A stretch of 64,000 bases of DNA from Thermoplasmatales archaeon (GCA_012515075.1 JAAYZC010000003.1:1-64000); one strand, 5' to 3'. Counted from the first letter of the stretch, positions 8,418 through 18,246 are shown. Notes: a model not told the origin generated them from the letters alone. Numbers and translations are program-made.

Positions 8418-9872
8418 GTGGGCATCCTGGACGTGTTGATAGCTGACATAGGCGTCACCATTGTGATAGTTGACGCTGTGCTCATAATCATGATGATGTT
8501 CTGGGAACGCTCGGATCCCAGATCCGTCCTGGTATGGGCCGTGGTTATGCTCTTCCTTCCGCTGGTCGGGTTCGTGGCCTACCTGGTGGTAGGCCAGACC
8601 TTCTACACAAAATGGAGCTTCAAATCCAAGAGAGTCTCCGACGCCCATGCGGTGCGCGCGTTGTCCAGACAGCTCGAGGCCGTGCGCCGTGAGATGGACG
8701 CCGACCCCCGCTTCTGCGAACGCCTGAGGTTCGCCGGCACATTGACCGGATCGGGCGCCGGTGCGTACTCCAACCGGAACCGGGTCACCCTTTTCACGGA
8801 CGGGCGCGAGAAGTTCGATTCCCTCTTCGAGGACCTCAGGAACGCCAAGGAGCACATAAACTTCGAATACTACATAATAAGGAACGATGAGCTGGCCGAC
8901 GAGCTGATGGACATACTGTCGGAGAGGGCGGCGGCGGGTGTCGAGGTCCGGCTGATGGTTGATGCCATCGGGAGCAACAGTCCCAAGAACAGAATCAGGG
9001 AGTTCAAGGAGGCCGGGGGGAAGTACACGCTCTTCCACAGCACCCTCACGGTGCTCCTGAGCCCGCGCAAGAACAACCGCAACCACCGCAAGGTGGCCGT
9101 GATAGACGGGAAGGTGGCGTACATAGGCGGGTTCAACGTCGGCACGGAGTATCTGGGCCTGGGGCCCCTGGGTTACTGGAGGGACTCCGCTGTCAGGATC
9201 GAGGGGGACTGCATACTGCACATCCAGAGCAAGTTCCTGTCCGATTGGAGGTACGCCACCAGGGAGGACATCGTCACCGAGGAGAGATTCTATAGAAACA
9301 TCGGACCCGCCCCGGGCGGCGATGACGGTGTCCAGATGGTGTCGGGAGGGCCGGACTGCGCGGATCTAAACCCCATACACATACAGTATCTTAATATGAT
9401 AACGAAGGCCGAGAGCACCCTGTACATACACACGCCCTATCTGTCCCTGGATCCCTCGCTGATAGACGCGCTGAGGATATCCGCCATGTCCGGAACGGAT
9501 GTAAGGATAATGATCCCGGACAAGCCGGACCACCCCTTCGTGTTCTGGAACAACCGCTACAACGCCGACCTGCTGATGAGATGCGGGGTGAGGGTCTTCC
9601 AGTATCGGAAGGGATTCGTCCATTCGAAGACCGTGGTAGCCGACGGTAGGTACTGCTCGGTCGGGTCCGCCAACTTCGACATAAGGAGCATGAAGCTGAA
9701 CTTCGAGACCAACGCGATGATCTACTCCGAGAGGGTGGGCAGTATGATGAAGGAGGCGTTCGAAACGGACCTGGAGGATTGCGTGGAATACACCCGTGAG
9801 GACTATGCGGGGAGGACCACCGTCGAGAGATTCAGGACGGGCGTCTCACGTATGTTCAGCGGACAGGTCTGA
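8418..9872 (+). CDS. Cardiolipin synthase-type phospholipase D family protein
   Basis: The 484-residue protein has two N-terminal membrane helices (about 5-25 and 35-58), then two phospholipase D motifs: H223-x-K225-x4-D230 and H402-x-K404-x4-D409. This layout is that of bacterial ClsA. In archaea such enzymes are thought to join two archaetidyl lipids into a cardiolipin analogue at the membrane. The GTG at 8418 directly follows GATATAAAC and has no ribosome site, so the start is uncertain; a leaderless message from an earlier TATA-like box (about 8389) is possible. It fits with the other ether-lipid genes in the window. Confidence 0.88.
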   Translation: MGILDVLIADIGVTIVIVDAVLIIMMMFWERSDPRSVLVWAVVMLFLPLVGFVAYLVVGQTFYTKWSFKSKRVSDAHAVRALSRQLEAVRREMDADPRFCERLRFAGTLTGSGAGAYSNRNRVTLFTDGREKFDSLFEDLRNAKEHINFEYYIIRNDELADELMDILSERAAAGVEVRLMVDAIGSNSPKNRIREFKEAGGKYTLFHSTLTVLLSPRKNNRNHRKVAVIDGKVAYIGGFNVGTEYLGLGPLGYWRDSAVRIEGDCILHIQSKFLSDWRYATREDIVTEERFYRNIGPAPGGDDGVQMVSGGPDCADLNPIHIQYLNMITKAESTLYIHTPYLSLDPSLIDALRISAMSGTDVRIMIPDKPDHPFVFWNNRYNADLLMRCGVRVFQYRKGFVHSKTVVADGRYCSVGSANFDIRSMKLNFETNAMIYSERVGSMMKEAFETDLEDCVEYTREDYAGRTTVERFRTGVSRMFSGQV

Positions 9873-9881
9873 GCTCCTGGA

Positions 9882-10760
9882 TCATCTGATCCTTTTCCTC
9901 ATGCTGGAGACCCTGCGGGCGGCCTGCACTCCCTGAACGTATACCGAGGAGGGGGCATGGGCCATGAACCTGGAGAGCGATGCGGAGCCCATGGCGACCT
10001 TCCGAGGTATGCTCTTCTCGAGGCCGATGACTCCGTTGCGCCCTCTCCTTATGCTGTCCAGCAGCCCGTCCGTGTCGGACTCGTCGGACACGGTGAGCAC
10101 GTTGCCCAGTTCGCTCAGCATATGGCCGTCGGTCCCCCCCGTGTATCCGAGCCCCATGTCGCGTGCGCACTCCAGAGACCTTAGGTTGCCGGCCCTGGTC
10201 ATCCCGCTGCATATCACCTCGTAGGCGTCCAGGCGCCCCCCCGTCTCCTTGGGCAGGTATCCCTTGTCGATGCACACCTGGAGCCCTTTGTTGGTACCCA
10301 GATATCCCATGGGGTGGGCCGCGGAAACTATGCAGTTCAGGCCATCCTCCTCCACCTTGTCAAGGAGCCAGCCGACCTCACCTCCCTTCCTGAGCCCCAG
10401 CCATGGATTGGCCTGCAGCTTGGGCCTTATCTCCTCGGCCCAGAAGGAGTAGAGGTCCTCCGCGTCGTAGAAGTACATCAGGATATGGGGGCCGTCGGCC
10501 GTGCTCACCTCTATGCCGGGGACGACCGTGACGCCGGTGTCGTAACCGTACGCCTCCCGGACACCGCCGATGAGATTGTGGTCGGTGATGGCCAGAGAAA
10601 CGTTCCTCCTCTCGGCCAATCTCAGGGCCTGCCTGATGTCGGTGTAGGAGTCGGAGTAGCGGGTGTGGTAGTGCATGTCCGCACATATCCCGTGCTCCTC
10701 AGCCAGAGCATCCCAGTCCGGATGCCGGAAGGACACCCTGTCGTCCATCACCTCATGCAT
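9882..10760 (-). CDS. PHP-domain metal-dependent phosphoesterase
   Basis: The 292-residue protein has the PHP metal-binding segments ADMHYHTRYSD, AITDHN, GIEVS, SAAHPMGY and GTDGHML in family order, so it is a metal-dependent phosphoesterase of unknown substrate (nucleotidase or RNase-like relatives are known). Its start overlaps the end of the deoxyadenosine deaminase gene, so the two form an operon. ATG at 10760 follows GGAGAG at good spacing; ATG at 10772 is an alternative. The C-terminus is basic (RVSSMRKRIR). The pairing with DadD hints at nucleotide or nucleoside turnover. Confidence 0.82.
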   Translation of the reverse strand: MHEVMDDRVSFRHPDWDALAEEHGICADMHYHTRYSDSYTDIRQALRLAERRNVSLAITDHNLIGGVREAYGYDTGVTVVPGIEVSTADGPHILMYFYDAEDLYSFWAEEIRPKLQANPWLGLRKGGEVGWLLDKVEEDGLNCIVSAAHPMGYLGTNKGLQVCIDKGYLPKETGGRLDAYEVICSGMTRAGNLRSLECARDMGLGYTGGTDGHMLSELGNVLTVSDESDTDGLLDSIRRGRNGVIGLEKSIPRKVAMGSASLSRFMAHAPSSVYVQGVQAARRVSSMRKRIR

Positions 10761-12037
10761 AGCTCTCTCCATATTTCCTCGGAGGCATCCATGACCTCGT
10801 CCGCGTCCAGCGTCTGCACGGCACCATCCCGGACCACGGCGTCGCCCTGGCACAGGACCGTTCTGACGTTCAGGCTGGAGGCAGAGTAGACTATGTTCGC
10901 TATGATGTTCTCGGGCACCAGAGGGCGCATGTTAGGCGCGTGACCGTCCAGTATGACGAGATCGGCGTACTTGCCAGGCTCTATGGAACCCAGGACATCA
11001 CCCATGCCGACGGCCTCGGCGCCGTTGACCGTCGCGAAGTCCAGGAGAGTCTGGGCGGGGGCGACCGTGGCGTCCCACCTGCTTGATTTCTGCAGAAGTC
11101 CCAGGATCTTCATCTCCGAGAACATGTCCAGACTGTTGTTGGTAGTGCTGCCGTCGGTACCTATTGACACATTTACGCCTTCCCTCAGGAACTCGGGCAC
11201 CGGCGCGACACCGCCTGTGGCCAGCTTCATGTTGGATACCGGGCACATGGACACGGACATGCCGGCCGCCCCCATTAGCCTGACCTCGTTCATAGTGAGC
11301 CATGCCGAGTGGGCGGCTATCGCCCTTCTGCTCAGCGCGCCTATGCTGTTCAGCCACTCAGCAGGTCTCATTCCGGTAGCCTTCTTCATGTTGTTGACCT
11401 CCTCCCTGGTCTCCGAAAGATGGAGGTTCATGGGGGCGTCAACGGCATCCGAGAACTCCTTGGCTCCCAGACAGGTCTCCTCTCCGCACACGTACACGCC
11501 CTGCAGACCGACGCCGGGGACTATCTTCCTCTCCCTCTTGAAGCGGGAGTGGAAGCTCCTGCAGTTCTGCAGGGGGTTCCCCTTCTGTGTGGTGTACCTC
11601 TCATCCAGACAGCACCAGCAGAGTACACCTCTTATTCCGGCGGCCTTGGTCGCCTCAGCTATCACGTCCTCGGAGTAGTAGAGGTCCACAAAGGTCGTGG
11701 TGCCTCCCCGCATCATCTCCATGCATCCCAGTTTGGTGCCCACGTCCAGGTCGCGATCGGTCCTGTCGGAGTCTATCCGGAAGACCTTGTCCAGGAAGTC
11801 CGGGAAGAGCAGATCGTCCACTACGCCTTTCATCACGGACATGGCCACGTGCGTGTGGGTGTTTATCATCCCGGGCATGACTATGTCCCCGGAGGCCTCG
11901 ATGACCTCATCGGCGTCTCCAGTGTACTCGGGGCCGACGGAGACGATCCGTTCGCCTTCGACTACGACATCCCCCCTCAATACCCTCCGGGAAGGGTCCT
12001 GTGTCACAATCCAAGCATCACGGATCACCGTCAACAT
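10748..12037 (-). CDS. dadD: 5-deoxyadenosine/S-adenosylhomocysteine deaminase (DadD-type amidohydrolase)
   Basis: This 429-residue amidohydrolase has the metal ligands in MINTHTHVAMS, MNLHLSETREE, IAAHSAWL and IGTDGSTTNNSLDMF. The overall sequence is that of the SAH/MTA/5-deoxyadenosine deaminase family (MtaD/DadD). In methanogens DadD converts 5-deoxyadenosine, methylthioadenosine and SAH to inosine forms, clearing by-products of radical SAM and methyl transfer enzymes. It overlaps the PHP gene downstream. A role upstream of the mtnA and aldolase genes at 46-48 kb is plausible. Confidence 0.9.
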   Translation of the reverse strand: MLTVIRDAWIVTQDPSRRVLRGDVVVEGERIVSVGPEYTGDADEVIEASGDIVMPGMINTHTHVAMSVMKGVVDDLLFPDFLDKVFRIDSDRTDRDLDVGTKLGCMEMMRGGTTTFVDLYYSEDVIAEATKAAGIRGVLCWCCLDERYTTQKGNPLQNCRSFHSRFKRERKIVPGVGLQGVYVCGEETCLGAKEFSDAVDAPMNLHLSETREEVNNMKKATGMRPAEWLNSIGALSRRAIAAHSAWLTMNEVRLMGAAGMSVSMCPVSNMKLATGGVAPVPEFLREGVNVSIGTDGSTTNNSLDMFSEMKILGLLQKSSRWDATVAPAQTLLDFATVNGAEAVGMGDVLGSIEPGKYADLVILDGHAPNMRPLVPENIIANIVYSASSLNVRTVLCQGDAVVRDGAVQTLDADEVMDASEEIWRELCMR

Positions 12038-12117
12038 GGGGCCTTGATTTTCATGCTGTTTATTAACGCTTTCGTAGTTTCATAAAAGGGATATACATCC
12101 ATCCCCTTGAGGTGGCA

Positions 12118-12951
12118 ATGGCCACTGGCATAATCTTCCTAGGATCGGGAGGGGGCAGGCACTCCACCATATATCAGACCCGCAGCACGGGAGGGTTTCT
12201 CATGCGCCATGGCGGATCCATGCTCCATGTGGACCCGGGGCCGGGCGCGCTTTCCAATATGAACCGCATAAGATACGATCCCGCCCTCACCGAATCGTTG
12301 ATCGTATCCCACTGCCACCCGGACCACTATTCCGATGCGGAGGTGGTCATAGAGGGCATGTGCAAAGGAGGGTGCGTCCACAGGGGGAGCGTGTACGGCA
12401 GCCCAACCGTCATAGAGGGATCCGGAGGCCTGGGGCCCTGCCTGTCCGAGTACCACAGAGGGCTGCCCGGCAAGGTGGCCGTCTTCCGTCCCGGGGACAT
12501 CCTGGACATCGACGGGATGCGCACCGACATCATGCAGGCGAAGCACAGCGACCCTACGAACGTGGGATTCATGTTCCACACCCCGGACGGTGCGGTATCC
12601 TACGTCAGCGACACGGAGTACAGCGACGAGATAGCCGACCAGTACTTGGGCTCCAGGGTCCTGATACTGCCCGTGACGACGCCGGACGAGAACAGGATCC
12701 GTTTCCATCTCTGCACCGAGGACGCGATACGCTTCTCGGAGAGGGTTGAACCTGAGGTCGCAGTTTTCACCCATCTCGGCATGGTCATGATAAGGGTGGG
12801 ACCCGAAAGACAGGCCGCCCTGGCCGAGAGCCGCACGGGCATACGTACGGTGGCGGCCGACGACCTGATGACCTTGGAGATCGGCAGGGAGATCGTCTTC
12901 GGAGCGATGGAGCCGTACCCCGGAAGATGGCTTCCGGACAACGTCCCGTGA
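12118..12951 (+). CDS. Metallo-beta-lactamase-fold hydrolase
   Basis: The 277-residue protein begins with the GSGGGRHS turn and carries LIVSHCHPDHYSDAE, the HxHxDH-type zinc motif, then MQAKHSDP and VFTHLGM histidines typical of the MBL fold. It resembles uncharacterised RNase Z/phosphodiesterase-like hydrolases of archaea. ATG at 12118 lies right after GAGGTG; a GTG at 12112 overlaps that site. Its TGA abuts the opposite-strand stop of the next gene within TGATCA (12949-12954), leaving no intergenic space. Confidence 0.8.
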   Translation: MATGIIFLGSGGGRHSTIYQTRSTGGFLMRHGGSMLHVDPGPGALSNMNRIRYDPALTESLIVSHCHPDHYSDAEVVIEGMCKGGCVHRGSVYGSPTVIEGSGGLGPCLSEYHRGLPGKVAVFRPGDILDIDGMRTDIMQAKHSDPTNVGFMFHTPDGAVSYVSDTEYSDEIADQYLGSRVLILPVTTPDENRIRFHLCTEDAIRFSERVEPEVAVFTHLGMVMIRVGPERQAALAESRTGIRTVAADDLMTLEIGREIVFGAMEPYPGRWLPDNVP

Positions 12952-13989
12952 TCAGCAGTCGTACACTCTTACATCCCCGCAGGTGTCGGGAGTGTAGGAT
13001 CCGCTGACCGTGCCGTTCGGCCTCTGTCCCATGCTGAGATATGTGTCCACGGTGGTCTCGCAAACGTAATAGCGCTCGTCACCGCCGGGATCGACCAGGA
13101 TTGCGCTCCTGTTGTACACCAGAGGGTCGACCGCTTCAAATGGGTATACGCCGGCCAGCCTGACGCCTGTCATCACGTGGCCGTCCACGGGACTGTTGAA
13201 ATATATCAGCGCGGACGCGAGACCGCGGGCCTTCATGATGGATGCGCAGAGGATCGATGTGTCCTCGCAGTCGCCGGCCCCGAAGTAAAGCGTCTCGGCC
13301 GGATACGCCCAATAATCTCCTTTCAATCCTCCGGGGGGCTTCTCCGCCTTTGCACCGTAGATCCTGTCATCGTCATCGTACTTGAAGCCCAGCTGCACGA
13401 ACGCCAGTATGAAGTCGGCCAGGTAGAAGTCCCGTTCTTCGGCGGCGTATGCGCCGGAATACCTTTCCTCGAAAAGGTCTGACAGCTTCTCCGCTATCGC
13501 GGCTACGACACCTTCGGTGACGACGAAACCCGTTATGCTGGAGGGCTGGTCACCGGCGTGCCGGGACACCGACGAATCGGAATAATACGTATACTCCTGC
13601 TGCGGAACATGGTATGAGAGCTCATAGTCCTCTCCGTCATAATCCCAGGCGACCGTCCAATCGTTGTGCCCGATGTACCCATCGTAGTTCTTGGGTATCA
13701 CCACCATAACCGATGTCAGAACCACGGACAGGGCCACCAGGACGACCAGGGTTGTCTTCGTGTCCATGCTCCGGCTACGGGCCTTATCGCATCCGCGGGA
13801 CTTAGCGGCCTCGAATGTCTCCTCCGCTATACGGGGCACCTCGTATTCGCCCCAGGGGCAGCAGTCCCCCGTGATGTCGATATCCGATACCTCCGCTGGA
13901 AGTGGAGGTTCGTGGGACAGAATCGCCCCGCATTCCGGGCACAGAGTCTCAGAAAAGGACACTTTGCCGCATCTCGGACATGTAGTCAT
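12952..13989 (-). CDS. Zinc-ribbon, membrane-anchored transglutaminase-like protein
   Basis: The 345-residue protein starts with a zinc ribbon (CPRC at 4-7 and CPEC), then one membrane helix (about 76-98, LVVLVALSVVLTSVMVVI), then an outside domain with the transglutaminase core: cysteine in GDCEDTSILC and histidine in DGHVMTGV. It could be a surface cysteine peptidase or crosslinker. The next gene upstream on this strand is a paralogue of the catalytic domain without the zinc ribbon. A TATA-like TTTTATATAC (about 14015-14025) lies 26-36 nt before the ATG, which suggests a leaderless or short-leader message. Confidence 0.72.
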   Translation of the reverse strand: MTTCPRCGKVSFSETLCPECGAILSHEPPLPAEVSDIDITGDCCPWGEYEVPRIAEETFEAAKSRGCDKARSRSMDTKTTLVVLVALSVVLTSVMVVIPKNYDGYIGHNDWTVAWDYDGEDYELSYHVPQQEYTYYSDSSVSRHAGDQPSSITGFVVTEGVVAAIAEKLSDLFEERYSGAYAAEERDFYLADFILAFVQLGFKYDDDDRIYGAKAEKPPGGLKGDYWAYPAETLYFGAGDCEDTSILCASIMKARGLASALIYFNSPVDGHVMTGVRLAGVYPFEAVDPLVYNRSAILVDPGGDERYYVCETTVDTYLSMGQRPNGTVSGSYTPDTCGDVRVYDC

Positions 13990-14138
13990 ATCCTACGTAA
14001 CATGATTCAGATGGACCGTATATAAAATTAACTAATAAACCTGAGAAAATACTGCGAAATGGATATATATTTGGTCAGTTAGGGAAAAGAACATTTTTAT
14101 ATAGGCACTGTCGAAACCCGGAAAGCCGCGGCCACGGA

Positions 14139-15326
14139 TCATGATTCCAGGAGATGGATTGAAACCTTCTCCGGGGATCCGAGAGACAACCTGCCCACGG
14201 GAACGGGGGTGTCCTCGGTGGTCTCGCATCCGTAGTACATCAGACCGTCGGAGGCCCCTGTCCAACACGCCACACCAGGCATCTGCGGGCCCTCCAGGGC
14301 CACCAGCGTGAAGGCGTGGGAGAACGGTATCAGTCCTATGCCCGTGGGAAAACCGCAGGCATCGAACAGTGCCGCGCACAGTATGGACGTGTCCTCGCAG
14401 TCACCCATCCCGTGGTGAAGAGTCTGGAGAGGATATGCCCAATACTCCGACTGACCGTACACGTATCCATCGGTCCCGATGGATGAATCGGAAGGCGGAT
14501 AGGATATGCATACCTGCACGAACCCCAGCACGAAATCGGCAAGGTCCCTGTCCTCGGAAAGCTCCGGGAAGGCGTTCCGGAACGTTGCACGCAGCTCCGC
14601 TGCCATTGCCTCCATGGATCCGTCGGTCCTCACCAGCGCCACGGGGTCCCCCGACGTACGGGAGATGCCGCTGTCGTAGCAGTGACGGAGATCCGACAAG
14701 GGGAAGACCGCCCTGACCTCGAAATCCCTGCCCTCGTACACCCAGGAGAACGTCCTTTCCACGGTCCCGTCCAGGAGGACGTAATCTATGAAGGTGCCTC
14801 TGTCGGATATGAGCTCGATCCTGTAGTACCCCGGGCTCAGGCCCAGAGACAGCGGGCCCTCGGCGAACACCACTCCGTCGTAAGGGGTGAAGGATCCCCT
14901 CTCCCCCTCATAGGCCGTGTGGTAGAGGTCCGTCACCTTCCATTCGTAACCGGATGCCCCGACGTTCTGCGTCACCAGCACCCCCCCTTCGGAGAGGGTT
15001 ACATCGAATCCGCTCCATATGCTCCAGCTGTTCACGGCTATCCAGTCCAGGTACCGGAGGGTGTTGCCCTCCCCGTCGGATACGCAGTGTGCTATCTCGT
15101 ACGTCCCGGGGTCCAGATGCAGGGTGAAGGACCTCTCTCCCCTGACAGGGGACTGGGAGGTGCCGTCGGAACCCACGACGGTCCAGCCGTATTCCTCGGA
15201 TTCGAAGGGAGAGGTCATGGTGTACGTCCCGTCCCCGTTATATCTGTATGCCTCCCGGGCATCATCGGAATCAGAAATCAGCACGGCGGCGGCCGAAACG
15301 GAGAGCAGCAGGATCAATACGGCCAT
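14139..15326 (-). CDS. Secreted/membrane-anchored transglutaminase-like protein
   Basis: The 395-residue protein starts directly with a hydrophobic segment (MAVLILLLSVSAAAVLI), then a beta-rich region of about 200 residues, and ends in a transglutaminase-like domain with GDCEDTSILCAALFDACG and the FSHAFTLVAL histidine. The catalytic domain is paralogous to the neighbouring gene. The N-terminal half resembles repeated beta-sandwich modules seen in archaeal surface proteins, so it may act on the cell envelope. The gap of about 150 nt to its paralogue holds that gene's promoter. Confidence 0.7.
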   Translation of the reverse strand: MAVLILLLSVSAAAVLISDSDDAREAYRYNGDGTYTMTSPFESEEYGWTVVGSDGTSQSPVRGERSFTLHLDPGTYEIAHCVSDGEGNTLRYLDWIAVNSWSIWSGFDVTLSEGGVLVTQNVGASGYEWKVTDLYHTAYEGERGSFTPYDGVVFAEGPLSLGLSPGYYRIELISDRGTFIDYVLLDGTVERTFSWVYEGRDFEVRAVFPLSDLRHCYDSGISRTSGDPVALVRTDGSMEAMAAELRATFRNAFPELSEDRDLADFVLGFVQVCISYPPSDSSIGTDGYVYGQSEYWAYPLQTLHHGMGDCEDTSILCAALFDACGFPTGIGLIPFSHAFTLVALEGPQMPGVACWTGASDGLMYYGCETTEDTPVPVGRLSLGSPEKVSIHLLES

Positions 15327-15459
15327 GATGTGATATCGGGACGCGGCGTTGCCCTCCTCCCCCGTTCACGGGGTGATTCGACGTATCGCCCTGCAGGGGT
15401 ATAAGTGATTGTCTGCGGCGCATAGTAATAAATTGGAAAAGACCCATAGCACGCCCCCG

Positions 15460-16782
15460 ATGAGCATCGAATCTTCCGTTCTGAGAAGGATAAAACCCAA
15501 CGAAGATGAGATCTCTCGCATACAGAGGTCGGCCGAGAGACTGAGGGCCCTGGCCTCCGATTACGCCCTGAGGAACGGCATCGAGGCGGAGATCAAACTG
15601 GTCGGCTCCGTGGCGAAGGGCACCTTCCTGTCGGACCCGGACCTCGACCTGTTCATGATGTTCCCGGAGGGCGTTCCGCGCTCGGAGGTCAACCGCATAG
15701 GCCTCCTGGCGGGCGAGGACCTCCTCCACGGACAGCGCCTGTTCTCCGAGCACCCCTACACCCGGGGGGTATTCGAGGGGATGGATGTGGATCTGGTCCC
15801 CTGCTACCGCCTCAGAACGACCGAGAGGCTGCAGACCGCCGTGGACAGGACGCCCTTCCACACGGATTTCGTGAGGTCCAGGATGGACGACGACATGAGG
15901 GACGAGGTCCGCCTGCTGAAGAAGTTCATGAAGGGCATAGAGGCCTACGGGGCGGAGCCGAACACCAGAGGCTTCTCCGGATACGCCTGCGAGCTGCTTG
16001 TGATTCACTACGGCGGATTCCGCAAGGTGCTGGAGGCCGCCGCGGGATGGAAGGAGGGGATGACCATAGCCATAGACGGGAAGGGGCCCGCGATGATCGG
16101 CCCCATTGTCATGTACGACCCCGTGGACCCCAAGAGGAACGTCACCTCCGCAGTGCACATCGACACGTTCGCCACATTGATAACCGCCGCCAAGGCCTAT
16201 CTGAGGGAACCGGACGAGAGGTTCTTCTTCCCCAACGAAAGGGAGCCCATGGAGCAGGGCGGGCTGTCCAGGCTTGCGGAGATCCATGGATCCCGCCTCA
16301 TAACCGTCATCTTCGACAGACCGGACATAATCGAGGACAACCTCTGCTCCCAGCTGTGGAAGACCCGGTATGCGCTGGCGAAGAAGCTCAACGAATACTC
16401 GTTCAACGTCCTGAGGGCCGTCCATAGGATGAATCCGGAGGAGCTTGTCATAGTTTTCGAGCTGGAGCGCGACGTCCTCTCGAAAACGTACAAGCATCAC
16501 GGCCCCCCTGTCTGGGTGAGGACGTCGGAGGCTTTCCTCGAGAAATGGAGGGACAACGAGTTCGGCGAACCGTTCATAGAGGACGGCAACTGGAACGTGA
16601 TAGCGGAAAGATTCTACTCCACAGCGGCCGAGATGATATCGGACGAGATATCGATGTCGGGGATAGGCAGGGAGATCGACCCCAGGACAATGTCCATAAG
16701 GAATCACGGCGAGACCCTGTGCATGACCGACCGTCGCCTGCTGACCGAGCTTCTGGATCCCCGGCACAGCTGGGTGATCTGA
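15460..16782 (+). CDS. cca: Archaeal CCA-adding tRNA nucleotidyltransferase
   Basis: The 440-residue protein has the class I nucleotidyltransferase motif LVGSVAKGTFLSDPDLDLFMMFP and a later carboxylate in GMDVDLVPCYR. The domain order is that of archaeal CCA enzymes, which rebuild the CCA tail of tRNA. Length is normal. ATG at 15460 has no ribosome site, but TAATAAATTG lies about 27 nt upstream, so a leaderless transcript is likely. Two of the four tRNA genes here already encode CCA beside the body in the forms checked, so repair rather than first addition may be its main job for those. Confidence 0.92.
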   Translation: MSIESSVLRRIKPNEDEISRIQRSAERLRALASDYALRNGIEAEIKLVGSVAKGTFLSDPDLDLFMMFPEGVPRSEVNRIGLLAGEDLLHGQRLFSEHPYTRGVFEGMDVDLVPCYRLRTTERLQTAVDRTPFHTDFVRSRMDDDMRDEVRLLKKFMKGIEAYGAEPNTRGFSGYACELLVIHYGGFRKVLEAAAGWKEGMTIAIDGKGPAMIGPIVMYDPVDPKRNVTSAVHIDTFATLITAAKAYLREPDERFFFPNEREPMEQGGLSRLAEIHGSRLITVIFDRPDIIEDNLCSQLWKTRYALAKKLNEYSFNVLRAVHRMNPEELVIVFELERDVLSKTYKHHGPPVWVRTSEAFLEKWRDNEFGEPFIEDGNWNVIAERFYSTAAEMISDEISMSGIGREIDPRTMSIRNHGETLCMTDRRLLTELLDPRHSWVI

Positions 16783-16806
16783 GACCGGGGCCGCTGCCGT
16801 CGCCGT

Positions 16807-17166
16807 TCACACGAACGGCGGGTTTATGAAAAGTATCCACAGACCAAGGGTCAGCAGGAGGAACAGTGCGTAGTTCCCCAGCATGGTCTTGGTCTCCAGC
16901 ATGTCGACCCTGAACTTCATCCTTAGCAGGAGGGGCTTCATGCCGGCTGTGAGAAGAATCATGAGGATGACGCCCACGTACCAAAGGTCTGCACTCCAAA
17001 GCAGAGCGCAGACCACGGACAGGACCACCGACATGAGCACGACCACCAGGAGCACCTTCGTGCCGTATATGTCCCTGAGGATGAATTCCTTCTCGTCGAA
17101 CTTAGTGGCGACGAACTCGTATTCTTCCTTGGGCTCGTCAGAAGTCCGTTTCTTCTTCTTTGCCAT
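16807..17166 (-). CDS. Small membrane protein next to radA
   Basis: The 119-residue protein has a lysine-rich start (MAKKKKRTS), a soluble stretch to about residue 38, then three predicted membrane helices (about 39-60, 62-80 and 97-117). I do not recognise the family. The ATG at 17166 is chosen because the long upstream frame crosses radA; AACTTTATATTGG lies about 25 nt before it, which would give a leaderless message. It is divergent from radA with 124 nt between starts. Confidence 0.7.
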   Translation of the reverse strand: MAKKKKRTSDEPKEEYEFVATKFDEKEFILRDIYGTKVLLVVVLMSVVLSVVCALLWSADLWYVGVILMILLTAGMKPLLLRMKFRVDMLETKTMLGNYALFLLLTLGLWILFINPPFV

Positions 17167-17290
17167 CGCGGTTACAACACGGTTACCAATATAAAGTTTT
17201 ACACGGGCTCTTTCCGCATCGGGTAGTTTCGGCCCACTCCCCTGCGCCCGGTTAAATATCCGCGAAGCGGTGGGAGTGGAGGTGATACCA

Positions 17291-18232
17291 ATGGTCGTAA
17301 AAACCCTTGAAGACATACCAGGAGTAGGACCAGCCATATCAGAGAAACTCCGCGAAGCAGGATACAACGATCTGATGGCCATTGCCGTAGCATCTCCCAA
17401 GGACCTCGCAGAGACATGCGAGATAGGCGAGAAGAAAGCGATGGACATAATAGAGGGTGCCAAGCTCTGCGCTGACATTGGCGGTTTCGAAACCGGCGAC
17501 GAGATACTGGAGAGACGCAAGAAGGTCGTCAAGCTCACCACCGGGTCGAAGGCCTTCGACGAGCTGATGGGGGGCGGCCTCGAAAGCCAGTCCATAGTCG
17601 AATTCTTCGGCGAGTTCGGAAGCTGCAAGACACAGGTCTGTTTCCAGCTGGCCGTCAACGCCACGCTTCCGGAGGAGCAGGGAGGACTGGATTCCGATGT
17701 GGTGATGATAGACACCGAGAACACCTTCAGACCCGAGAGGGTCATACAGATGGCTAACTACCTCGGGGTCGATCCGGAGGAGACGCTGAAGAGGATACAC
17801 GTCGCCCGCGCATTCAACTCCCAGCATCAGGTGCTGCTTGTGGACAAGGCACTCGAACTGGCGAGGGAGAAGAAGATCCGGCTCATGATAGTCGACTCGC
17901 TGACCTCCCATTTCAGGGCGGAGTACGTCGGCAGGGGGGCCTTGGCTGAAAGGCAGCAGATACTCAACCGCCACATGCACGACCTCCTCAACTTTGCAAC
18001 CCTGAACAACGCCGTCATCGCTGTCACCAATCAGGTCTCCGCGAAACCGGACGCGTTCTTCGGGGACCCCACACGTCCCATCGGAGGGCACATAGTGGGA
18101 CACACCGCAACATTCCGCGTGTACCTTCGGAAGGGCAAAGCCGGAAAGAGGATCGCGAGACTCATAGACTCTCCCAATCTGCCAGAGGGGGAGGCCGTCT
18201 TCATGGTAACCGAAGATGGTATTAAGGACTGA
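17291..18232 (+). CDS. radA: RadA recombinase
   Basis: The 313-residue protein has the N-terminal helix-hairpin-helix ([15 protein letters not shown]), the polymerisation/ATPase core, Walker B-type [12 protein letters not shown] and the loop [14 protein letters not shown]. RadA forms filaments on single-stranded DNA for strand exchange. The ATG is fixed by an excellent GGAGGTGATACC just before it. The Walker A reads GEFGSCKT (107-114): the glycine normally preceding the lysine is cysteine 112. TTAAATATC at about 17250 is its likely TATA box. A tRNA methyltransferase gene follows after 14 nt. Confidence 0.95.
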   Translation: MVVKTLEDIPGVGPAISEKLREAGYNDLMAIAVASPKDLAETCEIGEKKAMDIIEGAKLCADIGGFETGDEILERRKKVVKLTTGSKAFDELMGGGLESQSIVEFFGEFGSCKTQVCFQLAVNATLPEEQGGLDSDVVMIDTENTFRPERVIQMANYLGVDPEETLKRIHVARAFNSQHQVLLVDKALELAREKKIRLMIVDSLTSHFRAEYVGRGALAERQQILNRHMHDLLNFATLNNAVIAVTNQVSAKPDAFFGDPTRPIGGHIVGHTATFRVYLRKGKAGKRIARLIDSPNLPEGEAVFMVTEDGIKD

Positions 18233-18246
18233 AACCTAGAGGGGGT

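Noticed and set aside
7659-9221. A 520-codon minus-strand frame opposite apt and the cardiolipin synthase
   Set aside because: The opposite strand holds genes with intact catalytic motifs; this frame is a shadow.
12949-12954. TGATCA shared by the stops of two convergent genes
   Set aside because: It is a neat packing of stop codons but has no evident function beyond genome compactness.
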